A stretch of 64,000 nucleotides of DNA from Paenibacillus glycinis (GTDB taxonomy: Bacteria > Bacillota > Bacilli > Paenibacillales > Paenibacillaceae), in NCBI RefSeq assembly GCF_009909185.1, contig NZ_JAAAMV010000018.1, positions 87,181-151,180 on the forward strand, in the 5' to 3' direction. Below the pieces are notes generated by a model, which saw nothing but the letters and a program-made list of their open reading frames with translations, ran no database searches and was not told the origin of the DNA. Shown here piece after piece: positions 30,455 to 38,391 of this stretch (its first letter is position 1; each line of letters begins with the position of its first letter). The position numbers and the translations under genes were made by a program.

Positions 30455-30497
30455 CAAGAACGCCCGCCAAGGCTGCTGCTTGGGCGGGCGTTCTTGT
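30455..30497 (+). terminator. Terminator after spoVR
   Basis: CAAGAACGCCCGCC and GGGCGGGCGTTCTTG arms form a very stable hairpin with TTCTTGTT after it. Confidence 0.88.
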
Positions 30498-30643
30498 TCA
30501 TGTTCGGATCGAATAGTGCGGCAATCTCGACAAGCCGTGCGGGTCGCTACAGTCGCTCCTATGACGTCTTCCCCATCCATCCGTTTTTCAACCGTCATGT
30601 AGGCGCTGCAGGTCATAGTCTGGCATTAAACTTCCAAACAAAG
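30498..30643. other. Intergenic stretch between two terminators
   Basis: These roughly 145 bases lie between the spoVR terminator and the terminator of the converging transglutaminase operon. I see no gene, promoter or repeat in them. Confidence 0.6.
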
Positions 30644-30687
30644 CAAAGACGCCCCTGCCGGCATTCTTCATGCCGGGAAGGGCGTCC
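30644..30687 (-). terminator. Terminator of the ATP-grasp/alpha-E/transglutaminase operon
   Basis: On the minus strand GACGCCC and GGGCGTC enclose an inner CCGGCAT/ATGCCGG stem; TTTG follows. Confidence 0.78.
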
Positions 30688-30725
30688 TGCCGCCAGGGCT
30701 TGTCCGAGTCGGACAATGCCTGCGG

Positions 30726-31610
30726 TCAATCATCGACCCGCTTCACGTCGACCGTCACTTCCAAGTCGGCTTCGCTTGTCCCCATATAGACGCCCTTGAC
30801 CGGGACGATATCCTTGTAGTCTCTGCCGTGGCCTAGCTTCACGTAACGCTCCCCGACCAAGGCATCGTTCGTCGGATCGAATCCGCACCAGCCGAGTCCT
30901 GGCACGTACGCCTCGATCCAGGCATGGGACGCTTGCTCGAAGTCCGCGCTTCCGCCCTGCAGGTCGCCGACGAAATGATAGCCGCTCACGTATCTCGCCG
31001 GAACGCCCTTCGACCGGCAGGAGGCGATCATGAGGTGGGCGAAATCCTGGCAAACCCCGCGGCGCTTGCGAAGCAGGTCGCCGGCGATCGTATGCACGTT
31101 CGTCGCGCCCGTGTCATAGATGAATTCGCTCCGGATTTTATTCGACAAGGCCAGGAGCCACCCGTACACGCCAGGGCGCTCTCCTCCGGGCGAACTTTGA
31201 ATCGCGGCATTCGCGAACGCGGCAACCTCGGGCGTAATCCCCGTATAGTCGGTGGGGAGCAAGTACTCCGCGAACCGGTTAGCCGACTTGTCGCTCGCCA
31301 ACCATTCCCAGGCTTCCTTGGGCGGCATCCCTTCCTTGCCGAGCGGCGGCTTGATCGCTTCACGGGTAACCACCGTCATCTGCGTGCGGATCGTCAGTTT
31401 GCGATGCTGCCCGTTGACCGAGAACACATGCACGCGATTGCCGAAGTAATCGTCATAGCTGAACAGCGACGCATTGGGCTCGACGGATATCGAGTGCGTG
31501 TAACAGGACTGCTGCTCGTTCGTAAACGGCGTCAGACGCAGCTCATTGACACTGTCCGTGACCGCATCCTTGTACGCGTATTGCGTCGTGTGCGAGATGT
31601 GCAGCTTCAT
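30726..31610 (-). CDS. Transglutaminase-like protein with N-terminal beta domain
   Basis: The 294-residue protein has a bacterial transglutaminase N-terminal domain (MKLHISHTTQYAYKD, LRLTPF) and a transglutaminase core with a complete triad: Cys187 (RRGVCQDFAHL), His229 (SHAWIEAYVPG) and Asp245 (GFDPTND). It has no signal peptide, so it acts in the cytoplasm, probably as a protease or amidase on a small peptide or amide. The ATG at 31610 follows GGGGAGG and overlaps the stop of the alpha-E gene by 4 bases. It is the last gene of a three-gene operon with an ATP-grasp ligase and an alpha-E protein, a combination found in many bacteria and thought to make and process a peptide or amide-linked compound that is not known. 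Confidence 0.9.
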   Translation of the reverse strand: MKLHISHTTQYAYKDAVTDSVNELRLTPFTNEQQSCYTHSISVEPNASLFSYDDYFGNRVHVFSVNGQHRKLTIRTQMTVVTREAIKPPLGKEGMPPKEAWEWLASDKSANRFAEYLLPTDYTGITPEVAAFANAAIQSSPGGERPGVYGWLLALSNKIRSEFIYDTGATNVHTIAGDLLRKRRGVCQDFAHLMIASCRSKGVPARYVSGYHFVGDLQGGSADFEQASHAWIEAYVPGLGWCGFDPTNDALVGERYVKLGHGRDYKDIVPVKGVYMGTSEADLEVTVDVKRVDD

Positions 31611-32605
31611 GCGCTGACCTCCCCGATGCGAAAAAAGGTGAGCGCGAACGCCGCGCCAAGCTGGCCGGCCGCCTGCAGCAAATGACCGGTGACCGCGCCT
31701 TCGCGGTCCAGCTGCAGATCTTCCCGTTCCAGGCAAGCCAGCTCCGCCTTCAGCTTCACGACCTGGCGGATGATCCGGTCATGCGCGGCGCGCAGCTGCT
31801 TCTCCTGCAGCTCGATCCCGCGCAAATTCTCGTCCAGCGCCTGCAGCGAGAAATGCACGGACCGCGGGAAGGACTCGTTCAGGATGAGAAATTCGGTAAT
31901 CGCCTCCGCTGATACCCCGTCCGCATAGTGGCGGCGGAAAGCCTGATACCCGCTTACGGAGCGCAGCACCGCCTGCAGATAGGGATAAAGCCCGCTGCCG
32001 TCGACTTCTTCCGGTCCCGCAGTGGACTTCGCGGCGACCGCGGACTGCATGATCCGAAGCGTATTCTCCGTGCGCTCCAGGTAACGTCCGCATTCGATGA
32101 AATGCCACTCGTTCTCGCGCGGCATGACGGACTGCATGATGCCGTGGAACATCGCCGTCCATTCCTTGATCCGTCCGAAAAACTGATGCGGGGATTCCCG
32201 GGTCAAGTCCCCGGCCTGCTTCTCCCGAAGCCACAAGTAAAATCCGTTCGCGACGTCCCACAGCTCGCTCGGCAGCTTCTCTCTCAGCGTTCTGACGTTA
32301 TCCCGGGCATGATTGATGCAGGTAACGAGCGAATTCGCGTTATCGCGGTCGAGCGTGATGTAGTGCACGACATCCTGCTCGTTATAAACGCCGTATTGCT
32401 GCTCGTAAGCCGCGCGGCTGCCGAGCGCGTCGACGATCCGCCCCCATTTGCACAAGGCCTGCGGTTGGCCCTCCTCGTCGCGAAGGGACGATTGGTTATC
32501 TTCGGACTGCAGGTGAAAATGAACATCGATCAGCCGCGCGTGATTCTCCGCGCGCTCCATATACCGGCCAATCCAAAACAAAGCTTCCGCATTCCGGTTG
32601 AGCAT
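31607..32605 (-). CDS. Alpha-E domain protein
   Basis: The 332-residue protein is mainly helical and starts MLNRNAEALFWIGRYMERAENHARLID, containing the alpha-E hallmark LFWIGRYMERAENHARL. Further conserved blocks are DNANSLVTCINHARDNVRTLREKL and the late ERTENTLRIM and RSVHFSLQALDENL. The domain has no known enzyme activity and nearly always sits between a circularly permuted ATP-grasp enzyme and a transglutaminase, as it does here: 25 bases after the ATP-grasp gene and overlapping the transglutaminase gene by 4 bases. It probably binds the substrate or scaffolds the other two. This role is inferred. Confidence 0.9.
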   Translation of the reverse strand: MLNRNAEALFWIGRYMERAENHARLIDVHFHLQSEDNQSSLRDEEGQPQALCKWGRIVDALGSRAAYEQQYGVYNEQDVVHYITLDRDNANSLVTCINHARDNVRTLREKLPSELWDVANGFYLWLREKQAGDLTRESPHQFFGRIKEWTAMFHGIMQSVMPRENEWHFIECGRYLERTENTLRIMQSAVAAKSTAGPEEVDGSGLYPYLQAVLRSVSGYQAFRRHYADGVSAEAITEFLILNESFPRSVHFSLQALDENLRGIELQEKQLRAAHDRIIRQVVKLKAELACLEREDLQLDREGAVTGHLLQAAGQLGAAFALTFFRIGEVSA

Positions 32606-32630
32606 CGTTCATCCCTCCGATCATTTTTCG

Positions 32631-34091
32631 TTAACGACTGAGCACCCATGTATCCTTCACGCCGCCGCCCTGCGAGGAGTTCACGACGAGCGAGCCCTCC
32701 TGAAGCGCGACGCGCGTCAAGCCGCCGGGAATGACATGCATCTGGGCGCCGCCCATCAGCACGAACACCCGCAGGTCGATATGCCGCGGCTGCATCGTTC
32801 CGCCAAGCATCACCGGCGCCCGCGACAGCTTCATCGTCGTCTGGGCGATATAGCGGCTCGGATCGCGGCGAATCGCGTCCGCGAAGGCGTGGATCTCCTT
32901 CTGCGAAGCCGCGGGACCGATCAGCATGCCGTATCCGCCGGAGAGGGACGTCTCCTTCACGACGAGCTGGTCCAGATGCTCCAGGGCGAATTCGCGGTCC
33001 TCCTTGCGCGAGAGCACGTACGTCGGCACATTATGCAGGATCGGCTCTTCGTTCAAATAATAGCGAATCATTTCCGGCACGTACGCATAAATTGCTTTAT
33101 CGTCCGCGACGCCGGTTCCCGGGGCATTGGCAATGGCGATATTTCCCGCGCGATACGCGTTCATCAATCCCGGCACGCCGAGCAGCGAATCGGACTGGAA
33201 CGCGAGCGGGTCCAAATAATCGTCGTCCAGGCGCCGATAAATAACATCGACTTGACGCAATCCGCTTAAGTCCCGCAAATAGATTTTGTGGTCCTTGTAG
33301 ACCAAATCCCGTCCTTCCACCAAGTGAATGCCCATTTGCTGCGCAAGGAAAGCATGCTCGAAATAAGCGGAGTTGTAAGCTCCCGGGGTGAGGAGCACGA
33401 TAAGCGGATTGCGTTTCCCGGATGGAGCCAGACTGCGGAGCGAACCGAGGAAAACATTCAAGCTGCGTTCGATATCGGCTACGGCGCTCGACAAGTACAA
33501 TTCGGAGAACAGCTCGGTCATCAAGCTTCTCCCTTTGTACAGGTAGGAAAATCCGGACGGCGTCCGCAGATTGTCCTCGAGCACGAAATAACGGCCTTTT
33601 TCGTCTCTAATTAAATCTATGCCCGACGTCGTCATATAGACGTTCTGCGGCACGTGAAGCCCGGCCATCTCCGGCCGGAAATATTTGTTCCCGATAATCA
33701 TCGCCCGCGGAATGATGCCGTCGTGAACGATCGCTTGCTCGTGGTAAATATCGCGAAGAAAGGCATTGAGCGCTTGCACGCGCTGCTTCATGCCTCGCTC
33801 GACGTGCTCCCATTCATGCTTGGGGATGATCCGGGGAATATAGTCGAAAGGGATGGTTCTTTCCAAAGGCTCGCTCTGATTCTGGGCATACAGGGTAAAC
33901 GTAATCCCTTCCTCCAGCATGCGCTGCTGGATCGCGGCATGCCTGGCTGCGAGCTCCGACGGTTTCATGCGGGCGAACGTTCGATGGACGCCTTCGTAAT
34001 GCGCGCGTACGGCCAGCTCCTTATCGAACATTTCATCGTAAAACGATTGTGAATCGTAAGAATGGAATTGCGATTGCATCGCCATCGACAT
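32631..34091 (-). CDS. Circularly permuted ATP-grasp type 2 protein
   Basis: The 486-residue protein belongs to the circularly permuted ATP-grasp family (DUF404/DUF407 type). Visible blocks are YDEMFDKELAVRAHYEGVH, FTLYAQNQSEPLERTIPFD, FEHAFLAQQMGIHLVEGRDL, VDVIYRRLDDDYLDP, NAPGTGVADDKAIYAYVPEMI, KETSLSGGYGMLIGP and the C-terminal RPRHIDLRVFV-like QPRHIDLRVFV and TRVALQEGSLVVNSSQGGG. ATP-grasp ligases form amide bonds through an acyl phosphate. The substrate is unknown. The ATG at 34091 follows GGAGG. It is the first gene of the operon with the alpha-E and transglutaminase genes. The 198 bases upstream carry the hairpin of the preceding LytTR gene but no clear promoter. Confidence 0.9.
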   Translation of the reverse strand: MSMAMQSQFHSYDSQSFYDEMFDKELAVRAHYEGVHRTFARMKPSELAARHAAIQQRMLEEGITFTLYAQNQSEPLERTIPFDYIPRIIPKHEWEHVERGMKQRVQALNAFLRDIYHEQAIVHDGIIPRAMIIGNKYFRPEMAGLHVPQNVYMTTSGIDLIRDEKGRYFVLEDNLRTPSGFSYLYKGRSLMTELFSELYLSSAVADIERSLNVFLGSLRSLAPSGKRNPLIVLLTPGAYNSAYFEHAFLAQQMGIHLVEGRDLVYKDHKIYLRDLSGLRQVDVIYRRLDDDYLDPLAFQSDSLLGVPGLMNAYRAGNIAIANAPGTGVADDKAIYAYVPEMIRYYLNEEPILHNVPTYVLSRKEDREFALEHLDQLVVKETSLSGGYGMLIGPAASQKEIHAFADAIRRDPSRYIAQTTMKLSRAPVMLGGTMQPRHIDLRVFVLMGGAQMHVIPGGLTRVALQEGSLVVNSSQGGGVKDTWVLSR

Positions 34092-34226
34092 GATTACCGC
34101 CTCCAAAACCATCTGTTGTCAATATTGCGTCAGTTTTCAACAATATTCGAGGTTGTCTTGCCTGAAAAACCTGGATTATTCCTAGTTAAATCATACTCAC
34201 TCTCGCTATTTATGTCAACTTTGCTT

Positions 34227-34282
34227 ACACAAAAATAGAGACGGTTTTCCCACCTCTTCAGGGAGTACGCCTACCTATTTTA
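34227..34282 (-). terminator. Nested hairpin after the LytTR gene, probable terminator
   Basis: On the minus strand AAAATAG (34281-34275) pairs with CTATTTT (34238-34232), AGGCG with CGTCT, and TCCC with GGGA, giving three nested stems with bulges, then TTGTG. It lies 8 bases after the LytTR stop. The bulges are unusual for a terminator; a small structured RNA cannot be ruled out. Confidence 0.55.
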
Positions 34283-34289
34283 TGCTGCG

Positions 34290-34667
34290 TTACGCGGCCG
34301 GATGCGCCGAATACATTCCGCTGCATTCCCGAACATTCATATGCTTCACCTTAGCCGCGTTCGCAACCGAAACCGTGGCATACAGCGCCTCCGCGCCCTC
34401 CTTCTCGGGCAGCTCGAAATACACCTTGCGCTGAACGGGGTCGTACCACTCGGCCGCGTCCAGATTCGCGATCGCGTTCCGGTCCAGCCGCTCGAAGCCG
34501 TAATCGGCGAAATGCCGGACCAGCTGCTCCATCGTATGCGGATAGCGGTAAACGGCTCCGTCCCTTGCGGTGAACGCCGGGCCGCTCGACGTCGGCGATA
34601 TCAAGCAAATGTCCGCGATGGCCACCCAAACCGATTCCCCGTTCTCGTTCAGCAGAAACAGTTTCAT
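34290..34667 (-). CDS. Stand-alone LytTR-type DNA-binding protein
   Basis: The 125-residue protein consists of one LytTR-like domain: VWVAIADICLISPTSS (first strands), TARDGAVYRYPHTMEQLVRHFADYGFERLDRN (core YRYPHTMEQLVRHF) and AIANLDAAEWYDPVQRKVYFEL. The pattern of a strand pair, helix, FxRxxR-like FERLDRN and a last beta hairpin is that of LytTR DNA-binding domains. No receiver domain precedes it, so it would act alone, possibly as a regulator of neighbouring genes. The ATG at 34667 follows AAGGAG. It lies between the ATP-grasp operon and prkA, all on the minus strand. DNA binding is inferred from the fold pattern only. Confidence 0.7.
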   Translation of the reverse strand: MKLFLLNENGESVWVAIADICLISPTSSGPAFTARDGAVYRYPHTMEQLVRHFADYGFERLDRNAIANLDAAEWYDPVQRKVYFELPEKEGAEALYATVSVANAAKVKHMNVRECSGMYSAHPAA

Positions 34668-34764
34668 GTTCAAACACTCCTTCGGCAATATAGGAACTCA
34701 TGTTCCCATTCTATCACATTCCCTCAGGCAAGGGGAGAACGCTTCGGGCTCATGTCGCCGAATA

Positions 34765-34797
34765 AATAAAAGCGGCATGCGAATGTCGCATGCCGCG
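34765..34797 (-). terminator. Terminator after prkA
   Basis: On the minus strand GCGGCATGCGA and TCGCATGCCGC form an 11-bp stem followed by TTTTATTT. Confidence 0.9.
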
Positions 34798-34822
34798 GAA
34801 TCACTTTCCCTGAGCGCCGCTT

Positions 34823-36718
34823 CTACCGGTTAAGCAAACTTCCTACGTAACGGAGCAGCTCGTTGGAGCATACCGGGCAATAGCCGTGCTCGTCGATCAG
34901 CCGCTTCGATACTTCGTTGATCCGTTTCAGCTGCTTCTCGTCCGGCGTCTTCGTCGACGTCGTGATTTTGACGATATCCTTCAAATCCGTGAACAGCTTC
35001 TTCTCGATCGCTTCGCGCAGACGTTCATGGCTGTAATAATCGAACTTTTTGCCTTTGCGCGAATACGACGAGATGCGGATCAGGATCTCTTCCCGGAACG
35101 CTTTCTTGGCGTTCTCGGAGACGCCGATCTGTTCCTCGATGGACCGCATGAGGCGCTCGTCGGGATCCATCTCTTCGCCGGTCAGCGGATCCTTGATCTT
35201 GGCCCAGTTGCAGTAGGATTCGATGTTGTCGAGGTAGTTCTCGAACAGCGTCCTCGCCGACTCCTCGAAGGAATAGACGAATGCTTTCTGAATCTCCTTC
35301 TTCGCCAGGCCGTCGTATTCTTTTCTCGCCACCGAGATGAAGTTCAGGTAACGCTCGCGCTCCTCCTTCGTGATGGAAGGATGCTGATCGAGCCCGTCTT
35401 TGAGGGCGCGCAGCACGTCGAGGGCGTTGATGCACTGCAGGTCCTGTTTGATCAGGGCGCTGGATATCCGGTTGATGACATAGCGCGGATCGATGCCGGA
35501 CATGCCTTCCTCGATGTACTCGCTCTGCATTTCCTTGAGGTCGGCTTCCTTGTAGCCCTCCACTTCCTCGCCGTCGTACATGCGCATCTTCTTGACGAGG
35601 TCCATGCCTTGTTTTTTCGTTTCCTTGAGACGGGTCAGGATCGAGAAGATCGCGGCCGACCGCAAGGAATGCGGCGCGATATGGATATGCTTCATGTCGC
35701 TTTGGCCGATCAGTTTATTGTAGATTTTCTCTTCCTCGGACACCTTGAGATTGTAAGGAATCGGCATGACGATCATCCGGGACTGAAGCGCCTCGTTCTT
35801 CTTGTTGGCGATGAACGATTTGTACTCCGTTTCGTTCGTATGCGCGATGATGAGCTCATCCGCCGAGATCAGCGCGAAGCGGCCGGCCTTGAAGTTGCCT
35901 TCCTGCGTCAACGAGAGCAGGTTCCAGAGGAACTTCTCGTCGCATTTGAGCATTTCCTGGAACTCCATCAAGCCGCGGTTCGCTTTGTTGAGCTCGCCGT
36001 CGAAACGATACGCGCGCGGATCGGATTCGGATCCGAATTCCGTGATCGTCGAGAAATCGATGCTGCCCGTCAGATCGGCGATGTCCTGCGATTTCGGATC
36101 GGACGGACTGAACGTGCCGATGCCGACGCGGTTTTCCTCCGAGATCAGAACGCGCTCGACCTGCACGTTTTCGATTTCGCCGCCGAATTCCGTTTTGAGG
36201 CGCATTTGGCAGGAGGGGCACAGATTGCCCTCGATGCGGACGCCAAGCTCCCGCTCGGCTTCCGGACGCAGCTCGTTCGGAATCAGGTGAAGCGGGTCCT
36301 CGTGCATCGGGCAGCCTTTGATGGCGTAAACCGAGCCTTTCGCGGTACGCGAGAATTGTTCCAATCCCCGCTTGAGCATCGTCACGATCGTGGATTTCCC
36401 GCCGCTGACCGGCCCCATGAGCAGCAATATCCGTTTCCGTACATCGAGCCTCCGCGCGGACGAATGAAAATATTCCTCTACCAGCTTCTCAACGGCACGA
36501 TCCAAGCCGAATATTTCTTGTTCGAAAAACTTGTATTTCTTGTTTGAACCGTCTTCCACCACCCCAAACGACTCAATCATTTCATAGACACGAGCATGCG
36601 CAGTCATGGCTGGAGTTGGATCTTGCTTCAGCATCTCGATGTAATCCTTGAAGGAGCCCTGCCAAGCCAGCTTCTCACTTTCCGCCTTGTACTCCGAAAT
36701 CCGTTTCAAAATATCCAT
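34823..36718 (-). CDS. prkA: Serine protein kinase / AAA+ protein PrkA
   Basis: PrkA is a AAA+ protein with reported serine kinase activity that acts in sporulation in Bacillus. The 631-residue protein has the N-terminal PrkA AAA domain with the Walker A motif GPVSGGKST (102-110), a Cys-rich insert (GCPMHEDPLHLIP and NLCPSCQMRL), FALISADELIIAHTNETEY, and the C-terminal kinase-like domain (about 390-631), ending with a CxxC in HGYCPVCSNELL. The ATG at 36718 follows GAGGAGG; earlier in-frame starts have no such site. Its partners YhbH and SpoVR are 6-14 kb away. The length is that of the family. No recognisable sigma-E promoter is seen upstream. Confidence 0.96.
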   Translation of the reverse strand: MDILKRISEYKAESEKLAWQGSFKDYIEMLKQDPTPAMTAHARVYEMIESFGVVEDGSNKKYKFFEQEIFGLDRAVEKLVEEYFHSSARRLDVRKRILLLMGPVSGGKSTIVTMLKRGLEQFSRTAKGSVYAIKGCPMHEDPLHLIPNELRPEAERELGVRIEGNLCPSCQMRLKTEFGGEIENVQVERVLISEENRVGIGTFSPSDPKSQDIADLTGSIDFSTITEFGSESDPRAYRFDGELNKANRGLMEFQEMLKCDEKFLWNLLSLTQEGNFKAGRFALISADELIIAHTNETEYKSFIANKKNEALQSRMIVMPIPYNLKVSEEEKIYNKLIGQSDMKHIHIAPHSLRSAAIFSILTRLKETKKQGMDLVKKMRMYDGEEVEGYKEADLKEMQSEYIEEGMSGIDPRYVINRISSALIKQDLQCINALDVLRALKDGLDQHPSITKEERERYLNFISVARKEYDGLAKKEIQKAFVYSFEESARTLFENYLDNIESYCNWAKIKDPLTGEEMDPDERLMRSIEEQIGVSENAKKAFREEILIRISSYSRKGKKFDYYSHERLREAIEKKLFTDLKDIVKITTSTKTPDEKQLKRINEVSKRLIDEHGYCPVCSNELLRYVGSLLNR

Positions 36719-37171
36719 GCCGTACCTCCTCTCGTCCATCCCGGTGTTACTCATCGCCAGTATCATGCGGGTCGCGGGGGGTTCGTGAATCGGTCCCACC
36801 TTCTAAAGCTGCCCGGCATTTTTTATTGAAGTAATACAATCCTATGCGCTTTCTTAAGGGAAGTTGCCCAATAATTTAAACAAGTTTTCTACAAAATCCG
36901 CCGCGGAAGCGGGTTCCTTTTACAAAATCGCCACATCCGCAGCGCCTGAAAACAAGGCCGGACTCGGCCCCGAACCTCCCCTGCGCCCAATGAATCCAAC
37001 GTATGTCCAAGCCTTCCGCGGCCGTGTCGAACGCCAAGAAAAATCGACCGGTTTCCGCGTTCGCGGCCGGAAAAATGTATGACACTTCGTGTAACGCCCG
37101 AATGTAGCTGAGGGACATGCCCGAATATGTTATAATCGCCAAAGAATCTCCGCGCGAAAGGGGGACGGGAC
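36719..37171. other. Intergenic region between prkA and the DUF2161 gene (divergent)
   Basis: These 453 bases separate two divergent genes. Short open frames on both strands have no ribosome site or family likeness. An extended -10 (TGTTATAAT, 37128-37136) lies 36 bases before the DUF2161 start codon. I see no repeat or RNA element. Confidence 0.6.
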
Positions 37172-37933
37172 TTGGCCGTCAAACATGAAACGGAGCTGTA
37201 CAAGCCGATCAAATCGTATTTCGAAGCGCAGGGCTATGAAGTGAAGAGCGAAATCATGCACTGCGATCTCGTCGCCATCCATCCCGTTACGGAGGATACG
37301 ATTCTGGTGGAAATGAAGAAAACGTTCAATCTCGCGCTGCTCCTGCAAGGGATCGAGCGGCTGCGGCTGAACGGCAGCGTCATTCTGGCGGTGGAGCGCA
37401 ACCGCAAGAAAGCCGGCGCCCATAATCAGCGCTTCGGCGATCTGACCGAGCTCTGCCGGATGCTCGGCATCGGATTCATGACCGTGACTTTCTTCAAGAC
37501 GAAGCCGCCGGTGCTGGAAATGCTTTGCCACCCCGGCGACCCGCCGATGCGCGGACAACGGCGTGCCCGGCAAGCGCGGCTCCTCACCGAGTTTCGCGAG
37601 CGAAGCGGCGATTACAACACGGGCGGCAGCAACAACCGCAAGCTTGTAACCGCTTATCGGGAGAAGGCGCTGCGCATCGCTTGGGCGATCAACCGCCACG
37701 GCAGCTTATCCCCGAAGGCTGCCGCCGAACAGACGGAGGTCGCGCGAGCCGCGCATTTCCTCCAAAAAGATTATTACGGCTGGTTTCAACGGGTAGAGCG
37801 CGGCGTGTACCGGTTGAGGCCCGAGGGCGAAGCAGCCGTGAAGCAGAACGCGGATATACTGGCCGCTTGGCAGCAGAAGCGCGAGGCCGTCAAGCGGACA
37901 GCCGAAGACGAACTCATCTATAAAGGAGAATAA
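37172..37933 (+). CDS. DUF2161 protein, PD-(D/E)XK nuclease-like
   Basis: The 253-residue protein has an N-terminal PD-(D/E)XK-type core: HETELYKPIKSYFEAQGYEV, then CDLVAIHP with the metal Asp, and DTILVEMKKTFNLALLLQGIERLR with the E-x-K pair. Residues 170-245 form a winged-helix-like tail (LRIAWAINRHGSLSPKAAAEQTEV). This is the DUF2161 arrangement; members are predicted phosphodiesterases or nucleases without known substrate. The start is TTG at 37172 after AAAGGGGG. A Rieske gene follows after 4 bases, so the two are co-transcribed. Confidence 0.75.
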   Translation: MAVKHETELYKPIKSYFEAQGYEVKSEIMHCDLVAIHPVTEDTILVEMKKTFNLALLLQGIERLRLNGSVILAVERNRKKAGAHNQRFGDLTELCRMLGIGFMTVTFFKTKPPVLEMLCHPGDPPMRGQRRARQARLLTEFRERSGDYNTGGSNNRKLVTAYREKALRIAWAINRHGSLSPKAAAEQTEVARAAHFLQKDYYGWFQRVERGVYRLRPEGEAAVKQNADILAAWQQKREAVKRTAEDELIYKGE

Positions 37934-37937
37934 AGCG

Positions 37938-38258
37938 ATGAACGAGCCGAATGCGATCAAAATCATCGGCAGCGTAGCCGACTTCGAAACCTTTCCCGCG
38001 CAAGTGAAGGTGGACAACCAGCCGCATTATATCGTTGAAGCGCCGCGAAAAGGCGAGGAGCCGCAGCGATATAACCTGATCTCGGCGATCTGCCCGCATG
38101 CCGGGGGCATGGTCCGTCCGCATCTGAACGAGCTGATCTGTCCGCTGCATTACTGGTGCTTCGATCTCGCGACCGGCGAATCCACCAATATCCCCGGCGA
38201 ACAGCTGGACTGCGCGCCGCTTGCTATTCAGGACGGGCAGTTTGTGATCAAAGTCTGA
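37938..38258 (+). CDS. Rieske [2Fe-2S] protein
   Basis: The 106-residue protein is a single Rieske domain. The cluster ligands are Cys52 and His54 (ICPHAGG) and Cys68 and His71 (ICPLHYWCFDLATGE). It has no membrane anchor or signal peptide and resembles the small soluble ferredoxins of the NirD/BphF kind. The partner enzyme is not evident: the neighbours are a nuclease-like gene 4 bases upstream and a converging aminotransferase-like gene. The ATG follows AAAGGAG. Electron transfer is expected from the ligands. Confidence 0.9.
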   Translation: MNEPNAIKIIGSVADFETFPAQVKVDNQPHYIVEAPRKGEEPQRYNLISAICPHAGGMVRPHLNELICPLHYWCFDLATGESTNIPGEQLDCAPLAIQDGQFVIKV

Positions 38259-38292
38259 ATCGCCGAGCGTAAGTTTCGCGACGAAAAACTGC

Positions 38293-38350
38293 GAAGCAAA
38301 GAACCTCCGGTCTCGCCGCTTACAGGCGGAAGACGGAGGTTCTTTGCTTC
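38293..38350. terminator. Bidirectional terminator
   Basis: GAAGCAAAGAACCTCCG and CGGAGGTTCTTTGCTTC arms, 17 bp, lie between the converging Rieske and aminotransferase-like genes. Confidence 0.88.
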
Positions 38351-38391
38351 GTTCCGTTATTGATGATCGGGACATGGCGCATTGCCCGCAG

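Noticed and set aside
28851..30470. 539-codon minus-strand frame opposite spoVR
   Set aside because: Antisense shadow; it also runs through the spoVR promoter and terminator.
34886..36547. 553-codon plus-strand frame opposite prkA
   Set aside because: Antisense shadow of a strongly conserved gene; no start signals.
36864..37142. Small open frames in the prkA-DUF2161 gap
   Set aside because: Both strands are open but have no ribosome site and no family-like sequence; they overlap the promoter region.
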